Made by a program: the position numbers and the translations under genes. Source: Rhizoctonia solani (taxonomy: Eukaryota; Basidiomycota; Agaricomycetes; Cantharellales; Ceratobasidiaceae). From it: DNA of 64,000 bases. How positions within the stretch are numbered: position 1 is the first letter of the stretch; each line of letters starts with the position of its first letter. The stretch lies in contig NC_057377.1 in the NCBI RefSeq assembly GCF_016906535.1, positions 806,001-870,000 on the forward strand. Direction: 5' to 3'. Positions 1-10,778 of the stretch are shown here, piece by piece. The notes under the pieces are model-generated. The model was given only the letters and a program-made list of their open reading frames with translations. It ran no database searches and was not told where the DNA came from.

Positions 1-2889
1 AACAAACGAAGTATGATCTTGGAACGGCCCAGCAATTATGGCGCCCGTTCGTATATCATAGATGCGTATCCAGCCCTCAATGTTCCCGGACGCAATACGG
101 TTACCGTCAGGGGAAATATCGATAGCCAGTACTGGACCGTCGGTACTCCAGGTGGCAAGCGCAGCATCATCTCTTGTATTTATCGTGATATTAGGGAGTC
201 CTTGGATACGCTTCCAGTAGCGACGATAAATCCAACTGGACTTAATGAATGTAGGTAAAGCCGAAACATAAATATGAGGTGTGCTTTGTGAGCATGGATG
301 AGTAGCAAACCATGTAATAAAGTTGCGAGCTTCCGTGACAATTCTTTGGTCGTTGTTGTTACTGTTCTCCATTTTCTACAGATTCGGAATTTAAGCTCGG
401 TCTAGTGTAATGACTTGGGTTGTGTGTAGACTCACCATGAGCCAAGCTTTTACTTGATCCATCATTGACGTGCCAGTTCCAATACACCGGCTGAGGCTGA
501 GTACCTCCATCCAGAACAGAAGGTAGTTAAGCAAGAAATCGATTAGTATGATACGCGTATCATCTAGGGCCGAGGAAAGAAGCAGATGACTGGACCAATG
601 ACGACATGCGTACGATAACGTCCGAGAAACAGACCGTCCTACTCGTACATCTAGGTGGTCCACTTGGTAATCGGCGAGGTAAGAGTTCGTAAGGTTACAG
701 ATGTTGAATCTCAACTCATCCTTCATAACAGCAAAGCAACGATGCGTCAGCATTTCGTTTGACCGAGATTCGTTGCAGTATAGCTCCTTGGATCGTGATT
801 GGTCAAGCATATAATCAGGAAACGACGCGTGTAGAACCGATACTGGCCCGTTGTTTTCTGGTACATGCAACACAGATCTCAAAGATTGTAGGGCCGACCA
901 AACCTGAGGTTCAGATAGACCCACTAGTAGGCCGATCGTAGCTGCAACCACTGGCTCTCTCGCACATACAGCCGCCCATAGAACATGTTGGATGCGACCC
1001 TTTTCATCTTCTCCCAAGTCCTCGTTAAAAGCGGCCTCCAATACAGTTGTGTATAGGCGGTCAAGGTCTTTGTATTTGTGATTTGTGTCCTGGGTTGCCC
1101 TTGGTACGTTCAGTATTGCTTCGAGGCGAGCACTTGAGTCCACGGGGATGACTTTGGGGTGTATGTATCGGGCTACCGTTGCCGCATAGATAAATAGCGC
1201 CCCAGCGCGCTTCGCAAGCATGAGAATTTGTTCTGGGGATGGAGGAGGTGACATGGACTTGAGTTCCTCGGTAAGATACTTCTTGATGTCTTCTTCTACG
1301 ATTGACTGTTCGATATCGTGAAGTTGCATAATCAATCGGGCAGCCCCGTCTTCAGTTATCATTCGGTCTCTGATAGCATATTCTGGCCGGCTTAGCACAA
1401 AGAACTTCACTGGAAGGCTCCTTGCAGAACTCAGCAGCACGTCTAGCAGCAGCCGGACGCTGAAAGCATCATCGCATTCGTCCAAAGCGTCGATCACCAT
1501 CACAACATCGTCTGGGAAAGCCGCTTTAGCTTCGATTAAGGGCTGATATACGAGCTTCTCAAATTGCTGCCCTACGTTGAGCGATCCCGCATCCGGGTTA
1601 TCGTTCAGGCCAACACAGAGGGTGGATCGAAAAGCAGGCGAATAACGTGCAAGCTGATAGACAAGAGTTGGGATGATGCGATTTAAGGAACGACAGGTCG
1701 AGGAAATACGGGAACAGAAGAAGCTAGCACCGAGCCGGTTTGTACGCTCCAACCATTCGCAGAAACTATATGCGATGGTAGTTTTGCCGGTTCCCGCCAT
1801 ACCACTCATCCAGTATATTTTTTCGCTTGCAGGATCGGTGGCCCATTCTTGTAGGGTTTGATGGACTTTCTCGCGCGTCTGTGGGGTGCATCCATGTCGT
1901 TTGATGGTCATCGAATAGCTCGAATTGTACCTCGCGTCGTCGACAGGTAGCATGCCTCGAAGGAGGGTCGTCTGTTCATACAATCTTTTTCAAGTAATAA
2001 CTTTCAACCTAAATAACGGCCATATACACACCTCGAGTTGCTTCTTGACTTGGTCCTGAGTTCGCATAGTAATATCACACTTTCACAACAGTAAGTTACA
2101 TATGACTATAACCGTTGGATCCAGGCGAAGAGTGCTTACTTGTAACTGCCGGAATAGCCTCTCGATTTGTCGATATCGTTTTATCACATCCTCCTGATCA
2201 TTTGTTGCGCCTCGCAAGCGTTGTATAGACCCTTTCTCTTCATGCTGTTTGATTTCTGCAATATGACCCTGCATACATCTGCTTGCAGAGTGAGTGTCCG
2301 AAAGTAAATTCAAAGACCATACGTACTGTACGATATTGGCCACACTTCCATTACTCTTCTCCGATTCGAATATTCCAACATGCTGGCTCAGAGCATCTAC
2401 CATCAATTGGAACTCGTGTGCCAACTCCTCATAGTCCACGCGATTCGATGCAGCCACCTGTGTTCAGCGGTGAAACACTTCTCTGAAAGAAAATTCACTA
2501 TAGCCTACCTTCACTACCTCAAGGCACCCTACAAGGGAACCGATGGCAGATTTAAGCGGAGGGAATAGTCCGAGACTCTTCTCGAGTACACCCAATGAAC
2601 TAGATAGTCGTTCCCATGCAGTCCCGGAATTTTCACGTGGCGGAACTTTGACGGCAGTGGAGCTCGCGTTAGACGCAGTAACATCAGCAGTATGTTCACC
2701 CGTAGTAGCTTGAGAACTAGAAATAAGTTGAGATGTAGAGTCATCTGTGTTTGAAGAATGTGGCTGTCCAGCTGGCGCGCGGGAACTGGACGAAGTTCTC
2801 AAAGCATCCTTTGCCCTTTGAATACTGCTCCGTATGGTATGACGTACTCCTCTTTTCTCGGACTTATTCGGTGGATGCTGTGAGCTCAT
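1..2889 (-). CDS. NACHT-WD40 (NWD) STAND NTPase, NLR-like, 3' end outside window
   Basis: Multi-exon gene read right to left from ATG 2889; its C-terminus lies beyond base 1. The first exon (2889 to about 2510) encodes a Ser/Thr-rich basic N-terminus; exons down to about 2140 encode a helical region. The large exon up to 1983 holds the NACHT NTPase: P-loop GMAGTGKT and Walker B VVMVIDALDEC. A 60-nt intron (435-376, GTGAGT...CTGTAG) is phase 0, after which the frame stays open and ends in a WD40-like stretch (DISPDGNRIASGNIEG...). The splice join between about 2065 and 1982 is not resolved: the obvious donor and acceptor do not keep frame. Fungal NWD proteins are signal-transducing ATPases with roles proposed in allorecognition and defence (HET-E family). 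The NACHT-plus-WD40 call is firm; the biological role is inference. Confidence 0.88.
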
Positions 2890-4054
2890 GACTAGGCGGT
2901 ACCTTTATGAAGGGAAGGTTATGTCTAGCATCCAGGAGAGAGGGTGTTGTGGTTGAGTGTCGGGTGCACTGGTTGACCTGGGATTAGATCATATAATTTG
3001 TAATCGGATGCGATGCTAAGACCAACGACCGAAACGAGGACTAACGAATCCCGCCGCTTGCTCATCATATAAAAATGGACGTATTGCAAAGCTCGAGAAC
3101 CCAATTAACTACCACACTCTTCAATATATACAAAGCACTTACAAACGCCATGCACGGGCACAGGTGGGCACGTCCCATCCTGGATTACATCTGAGCCATA
3201 TCGATAGTGAAAACTTCAAACAAAAGTCGGCCATTTCGGCCATGCCGGGCGGAAATGCATCTGAATAAATAGAAGAACCGTGCGTTTTTTTTGGTATGCG
3301 CATATAATGACCCTTGATACTATTACTCCCCCATGTATGTGTTGTTTTTTTACGTTGGACCTGTGAATAAAAGGGGTTTGAGCCGTATGGGTGGCCATTT
3401 ACCAGTCGTCGAGGCTCGAATATAAGAGAGCCCCCGCTTGAAATAAAATACTGGTTCAGGTCAGAATCATTGCCCATGATCATAGAGACCATACTAGGTG
3501 CAAGCTGAAAGAATGATAGCGGCTATAAACGGGGTTCGTTGAACAACCATATAAATATCAACCTAAGGCGACCAGGATTTTGACAAAACGGGCACTTGTT
3601 TTAGATGCGTGCAAGAGTCCCCCAAGTCGCTCGCATGCTAAGGACAAGTTCAAAAAGTTTCACATAAATACTTGTGCATAGATGTTGAGAATGAGGTTTC
3701 GAAACTTGTGCAAAAGAATAGAATTTAGTAGGTCTACAGCGATTATATTGTTGGCTTGATATAGCCTAGTACTTTGCACTCCAGTTTAATCAATACTTCT
3801 TTGAATTTCAACAAAGCTGTCTGTATTTAAAACCTATCCTGGTTATGAGTGCGATTGTTGGAACAAAGTAGGAGATCCTGCCTTGAGTGGCTATTAAGTG
3901 AGTCATAGTTTGGCTCAGTGGAGTATAAATCAGCAGGGTCACCAAGTACATAGCCATCAGCTCCAAGCAACCTACGAGCCGGCTCAAGGAGAAATTTGTT
4001 CGTTTTATTAGCTTGATGACTTGGAGTTCTGTTCCGGTATTTGCCATATAACTC
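2890..4054. other. intergenic, no gene recognised
   Basis: Upstream region of the NACHT-WD40 gene. Several short open frames (for example 3139-3492 minus) have no recognisable motif, start context or splice pattern. I see nothing else here. Confidence 0.5.
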
Positions 4055-4057
4055 GCC

Positions 4058-4277
4058 CACTGTACAAGGTTATAATACTGAAAATCAGTGCGTGTGTTTA
4101 AGTGAGAATTGAGCTGAAATCAAGGTCAATACATACTGATTTTAGGTATCAAATCTTCCATAGTCTGATTCATGCTGAGGGAGGCATACTAACATTATAA
4201 TTTTCAGGCCATATCCTACTGAAAAAAGGAATCTTTTACTGATGTACTGATTTTCAGGATCTTATCACACCACAGTG
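4058..4277 (+). mobile_element. CACTA-like MITE, copy 1 (220 bp)
   Basis: A 220-bp element nearly identical to 9807-10026. It begins CACTGT and ends ACAGTG. The terminal inverted repeat extends to about 32 bp: CACTGT, 14 divergent bases, then CTGAAAATCAGT at the same spacing on both ends. It is flanked by the 3-bp direct repeat GCC (4055-4057 and 4278-4280). CACT-starting termini with a 3-bp target duplication are the hallmark of CACTA/EnSpm. It has no coding capacity, so it must be mobilised in trans. Confidence 0.8.
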
Positions 4278-4569
4278 GCCCTCAGGTCCAGGTGCGGCAA
4301 AATCCCCCAGAATTGCTTCGGCCATTATCTCGCAATTATCGAGTTGCCACACACAAATCAATTGCTTCACACGCCTTACACGAGCACATCCACACTGAGG
4401 CGAACACTTTTGTTACTATTCAGTCGCTATATCGGGATGTATGCAAGGATCTTCCACGTTAAACCAGAACGATCTTCTGATTTCCATCGCTCGGGCGCAT
4501 AGAAATAAAACGACGCGCCCGTGGGTAACCAGAAGCTCAAGACGATGTAGTAGCTCCCGCCTCGAAGCT

Positions 4570-5022
4570 TCAAGTAGCTTGTTTGGTCACAAACTTCTTC
4601 ACCAGGGATTTGATCCACAGCTTCAAGGTTAGAGGCCTATCGAGCTCTCGAGATCGGAAGGTACCTTGAACCACCGGAGCTAGTGCTGTTAAAGCTGGTA
4701 CGTCTCCAGTCTGACTAAGACAGTTGTATAGAAATTTCAATAGACATTGAAATAAACGCAATAGCAGCTGAATAAGGTTCGACAGACTATTCGGGGTGTA
4801 CATACTCATGTGCAACCTACAGAACCAGGGCAGCACATGACCATCAGCATACATTCGGAATTGCCCTCTCGCAAAACCACCAACTTGACCGCCCATGGCC
4901 ACATTTGCTACATTGATAGTATCAATCAAACTTACAAGACTACCAGCCACGCTTAACCACCAAACGAGTAGTCGGAGTGAAAAGACGCTTACTAGCTTGA
5001 ACTGGCCCCCAGATTTCTCCAC
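4570..5022 (-). CDS. hypothetical hydrophobic protein, doubtful
   Basis: An open frame of 150 codons, rich in Leu/Val/Trp (segments such as SLRLLVWWLSVAGSLVSLI), reading leftwards. Further hydrophobic coding-like stretches lie just upstream (around 5240-5170), so this may be the remains of a spliced membrane protein gene. I do not recognise the family and could not build a consistent exon chain. The nearby MITE at 4058 may mark the point where the gene broke. Treat as unproven. Confidence 0.22.
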   Translation of the reverse strand: MEKSGGQFKLVSVFSLRLLVWWLSVAGSLVSLIDTINVANVAMGGQVGGFARGQFRMYADGHVLPWFCRLHMSMYTPNSLSNLIQLLLRLFQCLLKFLYNCLSQTGDVPALTALAPVVQGTFRSRELDRPLTLKLWIKSLVKKFVTKQAT

Positions 5023-5565
5023 AAAGTCGGAAATATAGATATATGCATATGAATACTAGATTTGGTTCGAATGGAAACCAAGGCTGGTTGACAATTTGTG
5101 TTTCTCGGGCATACGGGCGGGAGTATTGTATCTGTGAAGAACTAGCTCTGCACCTGATAGCGTCAATAATTACAGATAGAATTGAACTAGAGGAAGATAA
5201 CCCATCCATAGAGCAAATGCCGCCACGGCACTAGTGAAACTCATCGGTGAGAATCCTGAAACATCTTGTCGTGTTGGATCATTCTAGCTCATCCACGCTG
5301 TACCTATTCCAATATAATTTGGTATATTTCAAGTCTTAAACCATGCTACACGAACAAACCACTCTTTCATGCACATAATCAAATAACAAACAAGAAATCG
5401 ATATCAAATCGCATCTGTCCGTCACTCCAAGCTTGCACAAAACAATAAAAACAATAAACACAATCCGGCCCGAAGACCAATAAAGATGTCGAACTTCATA
5501 TGCAGAGATATGGGGGGGGGGGATGGGAGGGAAAGAGGAACGAAGAAACGAAGAAACGAAGGGGT

Positions 5566-6655
5566 TTAGAGTCTCTTCTTGCCCCATCCGCGCAAATACT
5601 CCCGCTTTGCAAAGTGGTTCTTTTGCGAGCGCTTGATACGGCATACCTTGGTCTTGGTTGTCGCGACTGGAGCAGTGGGCAGGGGACCCTTGGTAGGGGA
5701 GGGGTACGACTCGGGCTCGGAATATGTCGACGAGGGAGCGGGCTTGGAGCTCGATGGTTCGGGGTCCGAGGTGGTAGGAGCGGGAGCAGGGGCAGGAGCC
5801 GATCCGCCGTTGACGAATGCAGCAACGTTTGGACCAACCTGAGGCCACGACTGCGGCTGTTCCCAGATACTTCCGAATAGCGCGGGATCGCCAGATTTGT
5901 ATACCCCTGGAATGCTAACGAGCTCGGATTCACCAGGGGCGCCATCTCCACCACCGGTGACCTTCAGTTGCGTACATGAAGGATAAAATTGAGGCGATCC
6001 CGCAGAGTGCAAGGCGAGTATCTCGAGACGCATGAGGTAGTTGCCTGGCATGATGTTCGAAGGAATCGTTTGCGTCCATGAGTTGCCTTGTGATATCAAT
6101 TTATCCGATGCCCAGTAGAACTTCGGAGCGTCGATCAGACCCTCGGATGAGAGCTTGTACCACTTGTTGCCAGATCCATCAAAACTATCGCAGCTATCCC
6201 CGCAGTCTAAATAGCACCAAACAAATAAACATCAAAAATGGAAAAGGAATGACATGAGGACGACGCACTAGCCATGTACACGGTGACGGGGCCCTTGTGG
6301 TCAGCGGGCCATGTGTTCATCGTCCATGTCACAGATTGTCCAGCAGCAACTGTTGCGGTTTCGCCATTTCCGACTGCGCCGCCCTTGTTGCAGGTAAGAT
6401 CGCCGGAATCAAAAGTAACTGCAAATTTAATTAATCAATATTGATTACGAATTAAATACAGAGTTGATAACACTCACTTGGGCCATCATCCGCTACTTTC
6501 CTGACAACGGTTTGGGGATTGGGTTGGATGTATGGGTCCGAGAATGGTAGCCAGCCGGGATATGTTTGGCCGGCGATATTGACGGACTGAACGTATCCGT
6601 GCGCGCGAACTGAAGTCGCGCCAGCAACAAGAACAGCAAGTGAAGTGAACAACAT
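5566..6655 (-). CDS. AA9 lytic polysaccharide monooxygenase (GH61 type), secreted
   Basis: Three exons: 6655-6478, 6418-6269, 6206-5566; introns of 59 and 62 nt, all GT-AG and in phase; 322 residues. Residues 1-18 are a signal peptide ending RA; mature His19 (HGYV) is the N-terminal copper ligand. His100 (WPADHKGPV) is the second ligand. His176, Gln182 and axial Tyr184 sit in HSAGSPQFYPSC, the AA9 second-sphere motif. Paired cysteines are present (C69/C187, C111/C115). AA9 enzymes cleave cellulose and related glucans oxidatively in the apoplast. After the catalytic domain comes an Ala/Pro/Ser/Thr linker (about residue 240 on) and a strongly basic tail (KKRL end); there is no CBM1. Activity is inferred from the intact copper site. 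Confidence 0.95.
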
Positions 6656-6881
6656 TTTTATGTGGAAAAAGACCGAGGTGGTGGGAGGGAGTGTGGATTG
6701 TCGACTTGCTGCACGTTTTTGATCACAGGGTGCAACGCCGCGTGTCGGGAATATGGGGGAGTTATAATTAGCTAACGGTTCAGCAATAAGAAACGAAGGG
6801 AACAAAGAGTGTGTGCAGTGTAGATCAGAGATAGAGACGAACGAATAAATGTGAGATGAGATGTGAGCATAGTCCGAGGGT

Positions 6882-6889
6882 TATATAGG
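6882..6889 (-). promoter_or_regulatory. candidate TATA box of the LPMO gene
   Basis: On the minus strand the sequence reads CCTATATAACC about 225 nt upstream of the ATG at 6655. The position is plausible if the 5' leader is long. No other TATA-like stretch lies nearer. Confidence 0.4.
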
Positions 6890-7631
6890 ACATAGACGGA
6901 GCAACCTTAGGTTATAGAAGGATGGGGGCGGCCTTCTGGTGGACAGAACACTGGCAGGCTCCACAGCTTCTCGCAATACGTTGCGTTTCGAACGCCACCG
7001 AGGGCTAGGAAGAAGACATATGCTTGCAACACTCACCGACTAAACGAAAGACAAAAAAGTGTAGAAAATCCAAAGAAATCAAAGAGACAAAGCCCAACTA
7101 GCGGGAAGAGAGCGGAAGAGAGAGACAGATGTGAGGATCCAAGGTTGGCTCATCCCCTATTTAATCATCGGAATACCATGTTGCTAGCCCCGCACGCGAG
7201 CAAAAGAACGACAGTATTTGCGCAACCGCCTGTAATCTGGGGCTTGACAGTTGACACACCCTTTTATATGACGTCTATCTTTAGCCGCAGACGAAAATCA
7301 ACTTGTGCATTGCATTCGCCTACTTTCCAAATATTTCAGTTTCATCCAGGGTAGTGAATGTATGCTACACTCTCCAGCCGTCGATTCTCAATGTCGTCAA
7401 GGTGATCCAGAGGTCGAGTGGCAGTGCCTGACCGGCCCTGAACTCGCTTACCGGCATTTACCACCCTAAGTTGGTCCGGGGCACCGACTAAACCACGACT
7501 AAACCGACTCGGTAAGTCTCGTATCGCATTTCCTCAGCTGAAACTAACCTTTTTGGTGGTTCAGATATGTAAGTGCATATACAAAACATTCATCCGAATC
7601 CACCCTCAACTTTAGCACTGTAGCTATAGAC
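6890..7631. other. divergent intergenic region, LPMO / ABM gene
   Basis: About 740 bp between two divergently transcribed genes. It should hold both promoters. I see no open frame with a motif and no repeat. Confidence 0.5.
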
Positions 7632-8342
7632 ATGGCAACCTCCCCGGCAGGCTTCAAAGGTCCTCTCATTGTTACCGCTGACGTACGCCACTCCACGCCC
7701 TTCTCGCGCACCCCCTAACCTTGAATGCGAAAATAGATTGAAATAAAAGAAGGACATGCCGATACTTTCGAGCAAGAATTCCGCAAAGTACGCGAGTGCG
7801 CCAACTCGGACAAGGAACCCGGATGCATCGAGTTCCGCACCAGTCGTCACGGGAACAAGTTTTTCGCTTTCGAGCAGTGAGTACATAGGATCATTAGTTG
7901 TGCCGAGGTGTTTCTGATCCGAGGTTGGTCAGGTATGAAGACGTTGCATCCCTCAAAGCGTAAGTCGATCAGGAGATGATGGGTTAATTAAAGTGACGGT
8001 GTACATGTATCCAGGCACGGCGAGACCGACGTTTTCAAGGCTTTCGTGAGTGTCGTGAAGGATTTCCATGCCCGCGTGAGTTTCGTTATCCCGTGATTGC
8101 CCTGATACCTGTTCCTCATAAACCCTCCTTGTCTCCTGCCCTGGCGATCATATAACCCATACTTGTACCCCCGCCCTCATTTTGCACAACATTGATTGAT
8201 TGTTCCCAGCCCCCGGTTGTCCTGTTCTATGAAGAGGTATGTGGTGCATGATTTCCGTTATCAACGCACAATGGCTAACCGAAATTGTCACGCATTACAG
8301 CTGAGCGATGCGCCCAAGTCTTCATACAAGGCCAGAATTTAA
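7632..8342 (+). CDS. antibiotic biosynthesis monooxygenase (ABM)-domain protein
   Basis: Six short exons: 7632-7682, 7737-7876, 7933-7959, 8015-8075, 8210-8236, 8301-8342; 115 residues. All introns are GT-AG and every phase closes. The protein is a single ferredoxin-like ABM fold: GPLIVTADIEIKEGHADTF (strand-helix), then EPGCIEFRTSRHG, FFAFEQYED, ALKAHGETDVFKAF and the final strand VVLFYEE. Small ABM proteins usually act as dimeric cofactor-free monooxygenases or quinone-handling enzymes; the substrate here is unknown. The C-terminus is ARI, which fits a relaxed peroxisomal PTS1. The exon chain is by eye but well constrained. Confidence 0.85.
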
Positions 8343-8774
8343 AATCGCTGTTTGATTGACTAGCGAAAAATGAAATCAATTTTTTCTTTGTGAAATATGC
8401 GTTTTAATTTCGAGGGTTTCCTAAGATATTGATTGCAATGGATTCGACCCTACAATCTAATCATTCTTATGAAAGCTCCGCTACTTAGTATGTATACCAT
8501 TATTTCGATTTGAAAGTACATTGTGCATGGTGCATGTTCTGTTCAACGCCTTTGTTGGGCGCTTTATCGATCCAAACTACGACCTCGATAGTACTAGTTG
8601 TATCTATACTTGTCCATCAACGATCGATCGGATACAACCTAAAGCCAGAGAACCACCCTCCATTATTGATTCGGGGATTGTTAGACATTTCAGATATGGC
8701 ATTGAGCTAATAAAAGAGCATATGACCATAGGCGTGAGTCTATCTGACTCAGGAAACGAGAAACTAACGTACAG
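8343..8774. other. intergenic, nothing recognised
   Basis: AT-rich spacer between the ABM gene and the kinase remnant. I see no gene or repeat. Confidence 0.5.
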
Positions 8775-9106
8775 AATCCAGCACGTTTGATGCTGTGGGC
8801 CGTATGCCTGGATCGTGTCTCTAACAACTCGAGAGTGACACCCATTTTGGTTGGCCACTTTCACTGCCCTTGATTTATTCGCCTGACGAATGGGGAGCTC
8901 CCTTTTCATAACCTTAAACAACACTGACATGTCGTCCTTAACATTTGAGTATGGGACGTCGCCAGTGAATATCTCCTGTGGATGATGCGTCAGATGTAAT
9001 GTAGAACATTATGCGCTGATCTCACAAGCATTGTCTAGTAGAAGATTTAGATCGTTTATACAAAGGCGTCCTCTGATAAGTGCTTGCCACTCCAAGAGCA
9101 TATATA
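8775..9106 (-). pseudogene. broken Ser/Thr or TKL-type protein kinase, C-lobe fragment
   Basis: Read right to left it shows kinase subdomain IX (IYALGV, around 9100), then EIFTGDVPYSNVKDD followed by MSVLFKVMKRELPIR (about 8975-8890), and, in another frame, subdomain XI RHDPGIRPTASNVLDS (8771-8825). The Trp expected just before RHDP is a TAG stop, and a frameshift separates the two parts. No N-lobe, glycine loop or catalytic loop is visible upstream. This is a decayed copy of the TKL-like kinases that are abundant in Agaricomycetes. Confidence 0.7.
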
Positions 9107-9803
9107 TTAGTTAATTTGTTTTTTTTTGTTGCATCTTCCTTTAGTAGCTCTGGTTCGCAGTAATTGAGTCAGTGAGACGAGTCATCCTATACGCAGTCGT
9201 ACGCGCAGCACTTAGCTATACAACTCGGTAGACTTCTTAGGATGCGTAAAGACTCGCTATTGAGCCCTCCATTTTCACTATATGCGCATTACTTACTGCA
9301 CTCTACTGTAGTAGGGGCCCGGTTTGGGCGTCGCCCCACCTGCCGATTGTACTCGACAATGTGGCAGCGAGCCATTCCATGTATGCAGGCACGCACACAT
9401 ATACCACTTTTAGAAGCGAGAGGCCCACCACCGTTCAGTAGGAAAGCTAGATCCAAAGAGATCCAAAGAGCCTGGGAGCTGGAATGCCTTTCTTAGATAG
9501 AGCCGCTGGTGGTAGTGGCAGTAGACTCCGCGATAAGATAGGCACTGTTAGCTTATTGCCGCATGGGGGAGGGGGTTCTATGAAGAGCATTATCGCCGCG
9601 CTTCAGAAGTGTAAACGTATTGACAATAGCTATAGTCATGTTCCACTATTTTTCGGACAGATATATGATAGGTAGAGAGAACGATCAAAATTAAATTAAT
9701 ATTGGGTAATATAGGCCCGTGAACGACACGATCCATTTGTTTGTTTAATTATATATACACGTTACGATCATAGGCTGGTGAATCTATAAGTCTACTCCAT
9801 AGT
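9107..9803. other. intergenic, nothing recognised
   Basis: Open frames at 9242-9675 lack motifs and start context. No gene is supported. Confidence 0.45.
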
Positions 9804-9806
9804 GCT

Positions 9807-10026
9807 CACTGTACAAGGTTATAATACTGAAAATTAGTGCGTGTGTTTAAGTGAGAATTGAGCTGAAATCAAGGTCAATACATACTGATTTTAGGTATCA
9901 AATCTTCCATAGTCTGATTCATGCTGAGGGAGGCATACTAAAATTGTAATTTTCAGGTCATATCCTACTGGAAAAAGGAATCTTTTACTGATGTACTGAT
10001 TTTCAGGATCTTATCACACCACAGTG
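9807..10026 (+). mobile_element. CACTA-like MITE, copy 2 (220 bp)
   Basis: Same length and almost the same sequence as 4058-4277, with CACTGT...ACAGTG ends. The 3-bp target duplication is GCT (9804-9806 and 10027-10029). The two copies have different duplications, so they are independent insertions rather than a segmental duplication. Confidence 0.82.
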
Positions 10027-10029
10027 GCT

Positions 10030-10778
10030 CAAGGACGCATTTCAAATAATACTTTCTGAGAGAACATTGCTGGTCTCATTATGGATTAATATCGTATGCG
10101 TTCTGGCCATAGGCCTTTCAAAACACAGTTATCGTAATGTTGTAGAACTCGACGGAAAAAATACTCCTAGCGCTACAAGTTGCTCCAAGGGGTCAACAGA
10201 ACCCTTGTGATCGCCACTTTGCTGTATTTAGCGAAAAGGACCAAGGTATTCCATCGGTAGGATGAGAAAGTAAGATGTGGATTACTGACCTCGCTAGATC
10301 TCTTGATTACAGTTCAGCTGTTTGGGGTCTGGCGAAATTAGTTCTGAATGGATTCCTAGTTGGGGATTGTGATAGGGACAATAAGGCCAGTCAGGCACTA
10401 AAATTGAATCAATCACGCACGCGTATTAGACCTAATTACTGACCAATAAATGCTACTAGAAACGACGCGGCTCAAAATGGACGCCCATAATCAGATTTTT
10501 CGAGGAGTATCGTCCTGACCGCCGTGATATCACAGAAGCAGGTCAAGAGCCTGTGGGATGTGGCTGTGTAATCGGACTATTCTTTGTCAATCACCACAGG
10601 ATTTGTCTCTGAGATCTGGGAAGATTCTCACTGCACAATCTCTTAAATCTTCTCGGGCGGGTTAACACGCCGAGAATGCCGCTATCAGAATGTATCCATG
10701 GCTTAGCAATTGTGCGTTGAGTCCGGTCTAATCGGTGTAGCTAATAGGGCTGGTGATATACAATCTCCCCATACCACC
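10030..10778. other. upstream region of the ABC transporter gene
   Basis: No gene seen. It contains the motif GATGTGGCTGTGTAA at 10557-10571, which recurs upstream of the two small genes at 61391 and 62392. Confidence 0.5.
10557..10571 (+). promoter_or_regulatory. shared upstream motif GATGTGGCTGTGTAA
   Basis: Lies 208 nt before the ABC transporter ATG. The same 13-15 bp occurs at 61254 and 62193, each 120-200 nt upstream of a start codon. Downstream of it CAATCACCA and a GGATTT-like stretch are also shared with the 62193 copy. Function unknown. Confidence 0.35.

Noticed and set aside
3139..3492. 117-codon minus-strand frame
   Set aside because: No recognisable domain and no supporting context.
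4570..5240. PEX11-like or other named membrane protein
   Set aside because: Only general hydrophobicity was seen; no diagnostic motif, so no name was given.
9242..9675. Two overlapping plus-strand open frames
   Set aside because: No motif, poor start context and no splice structure.
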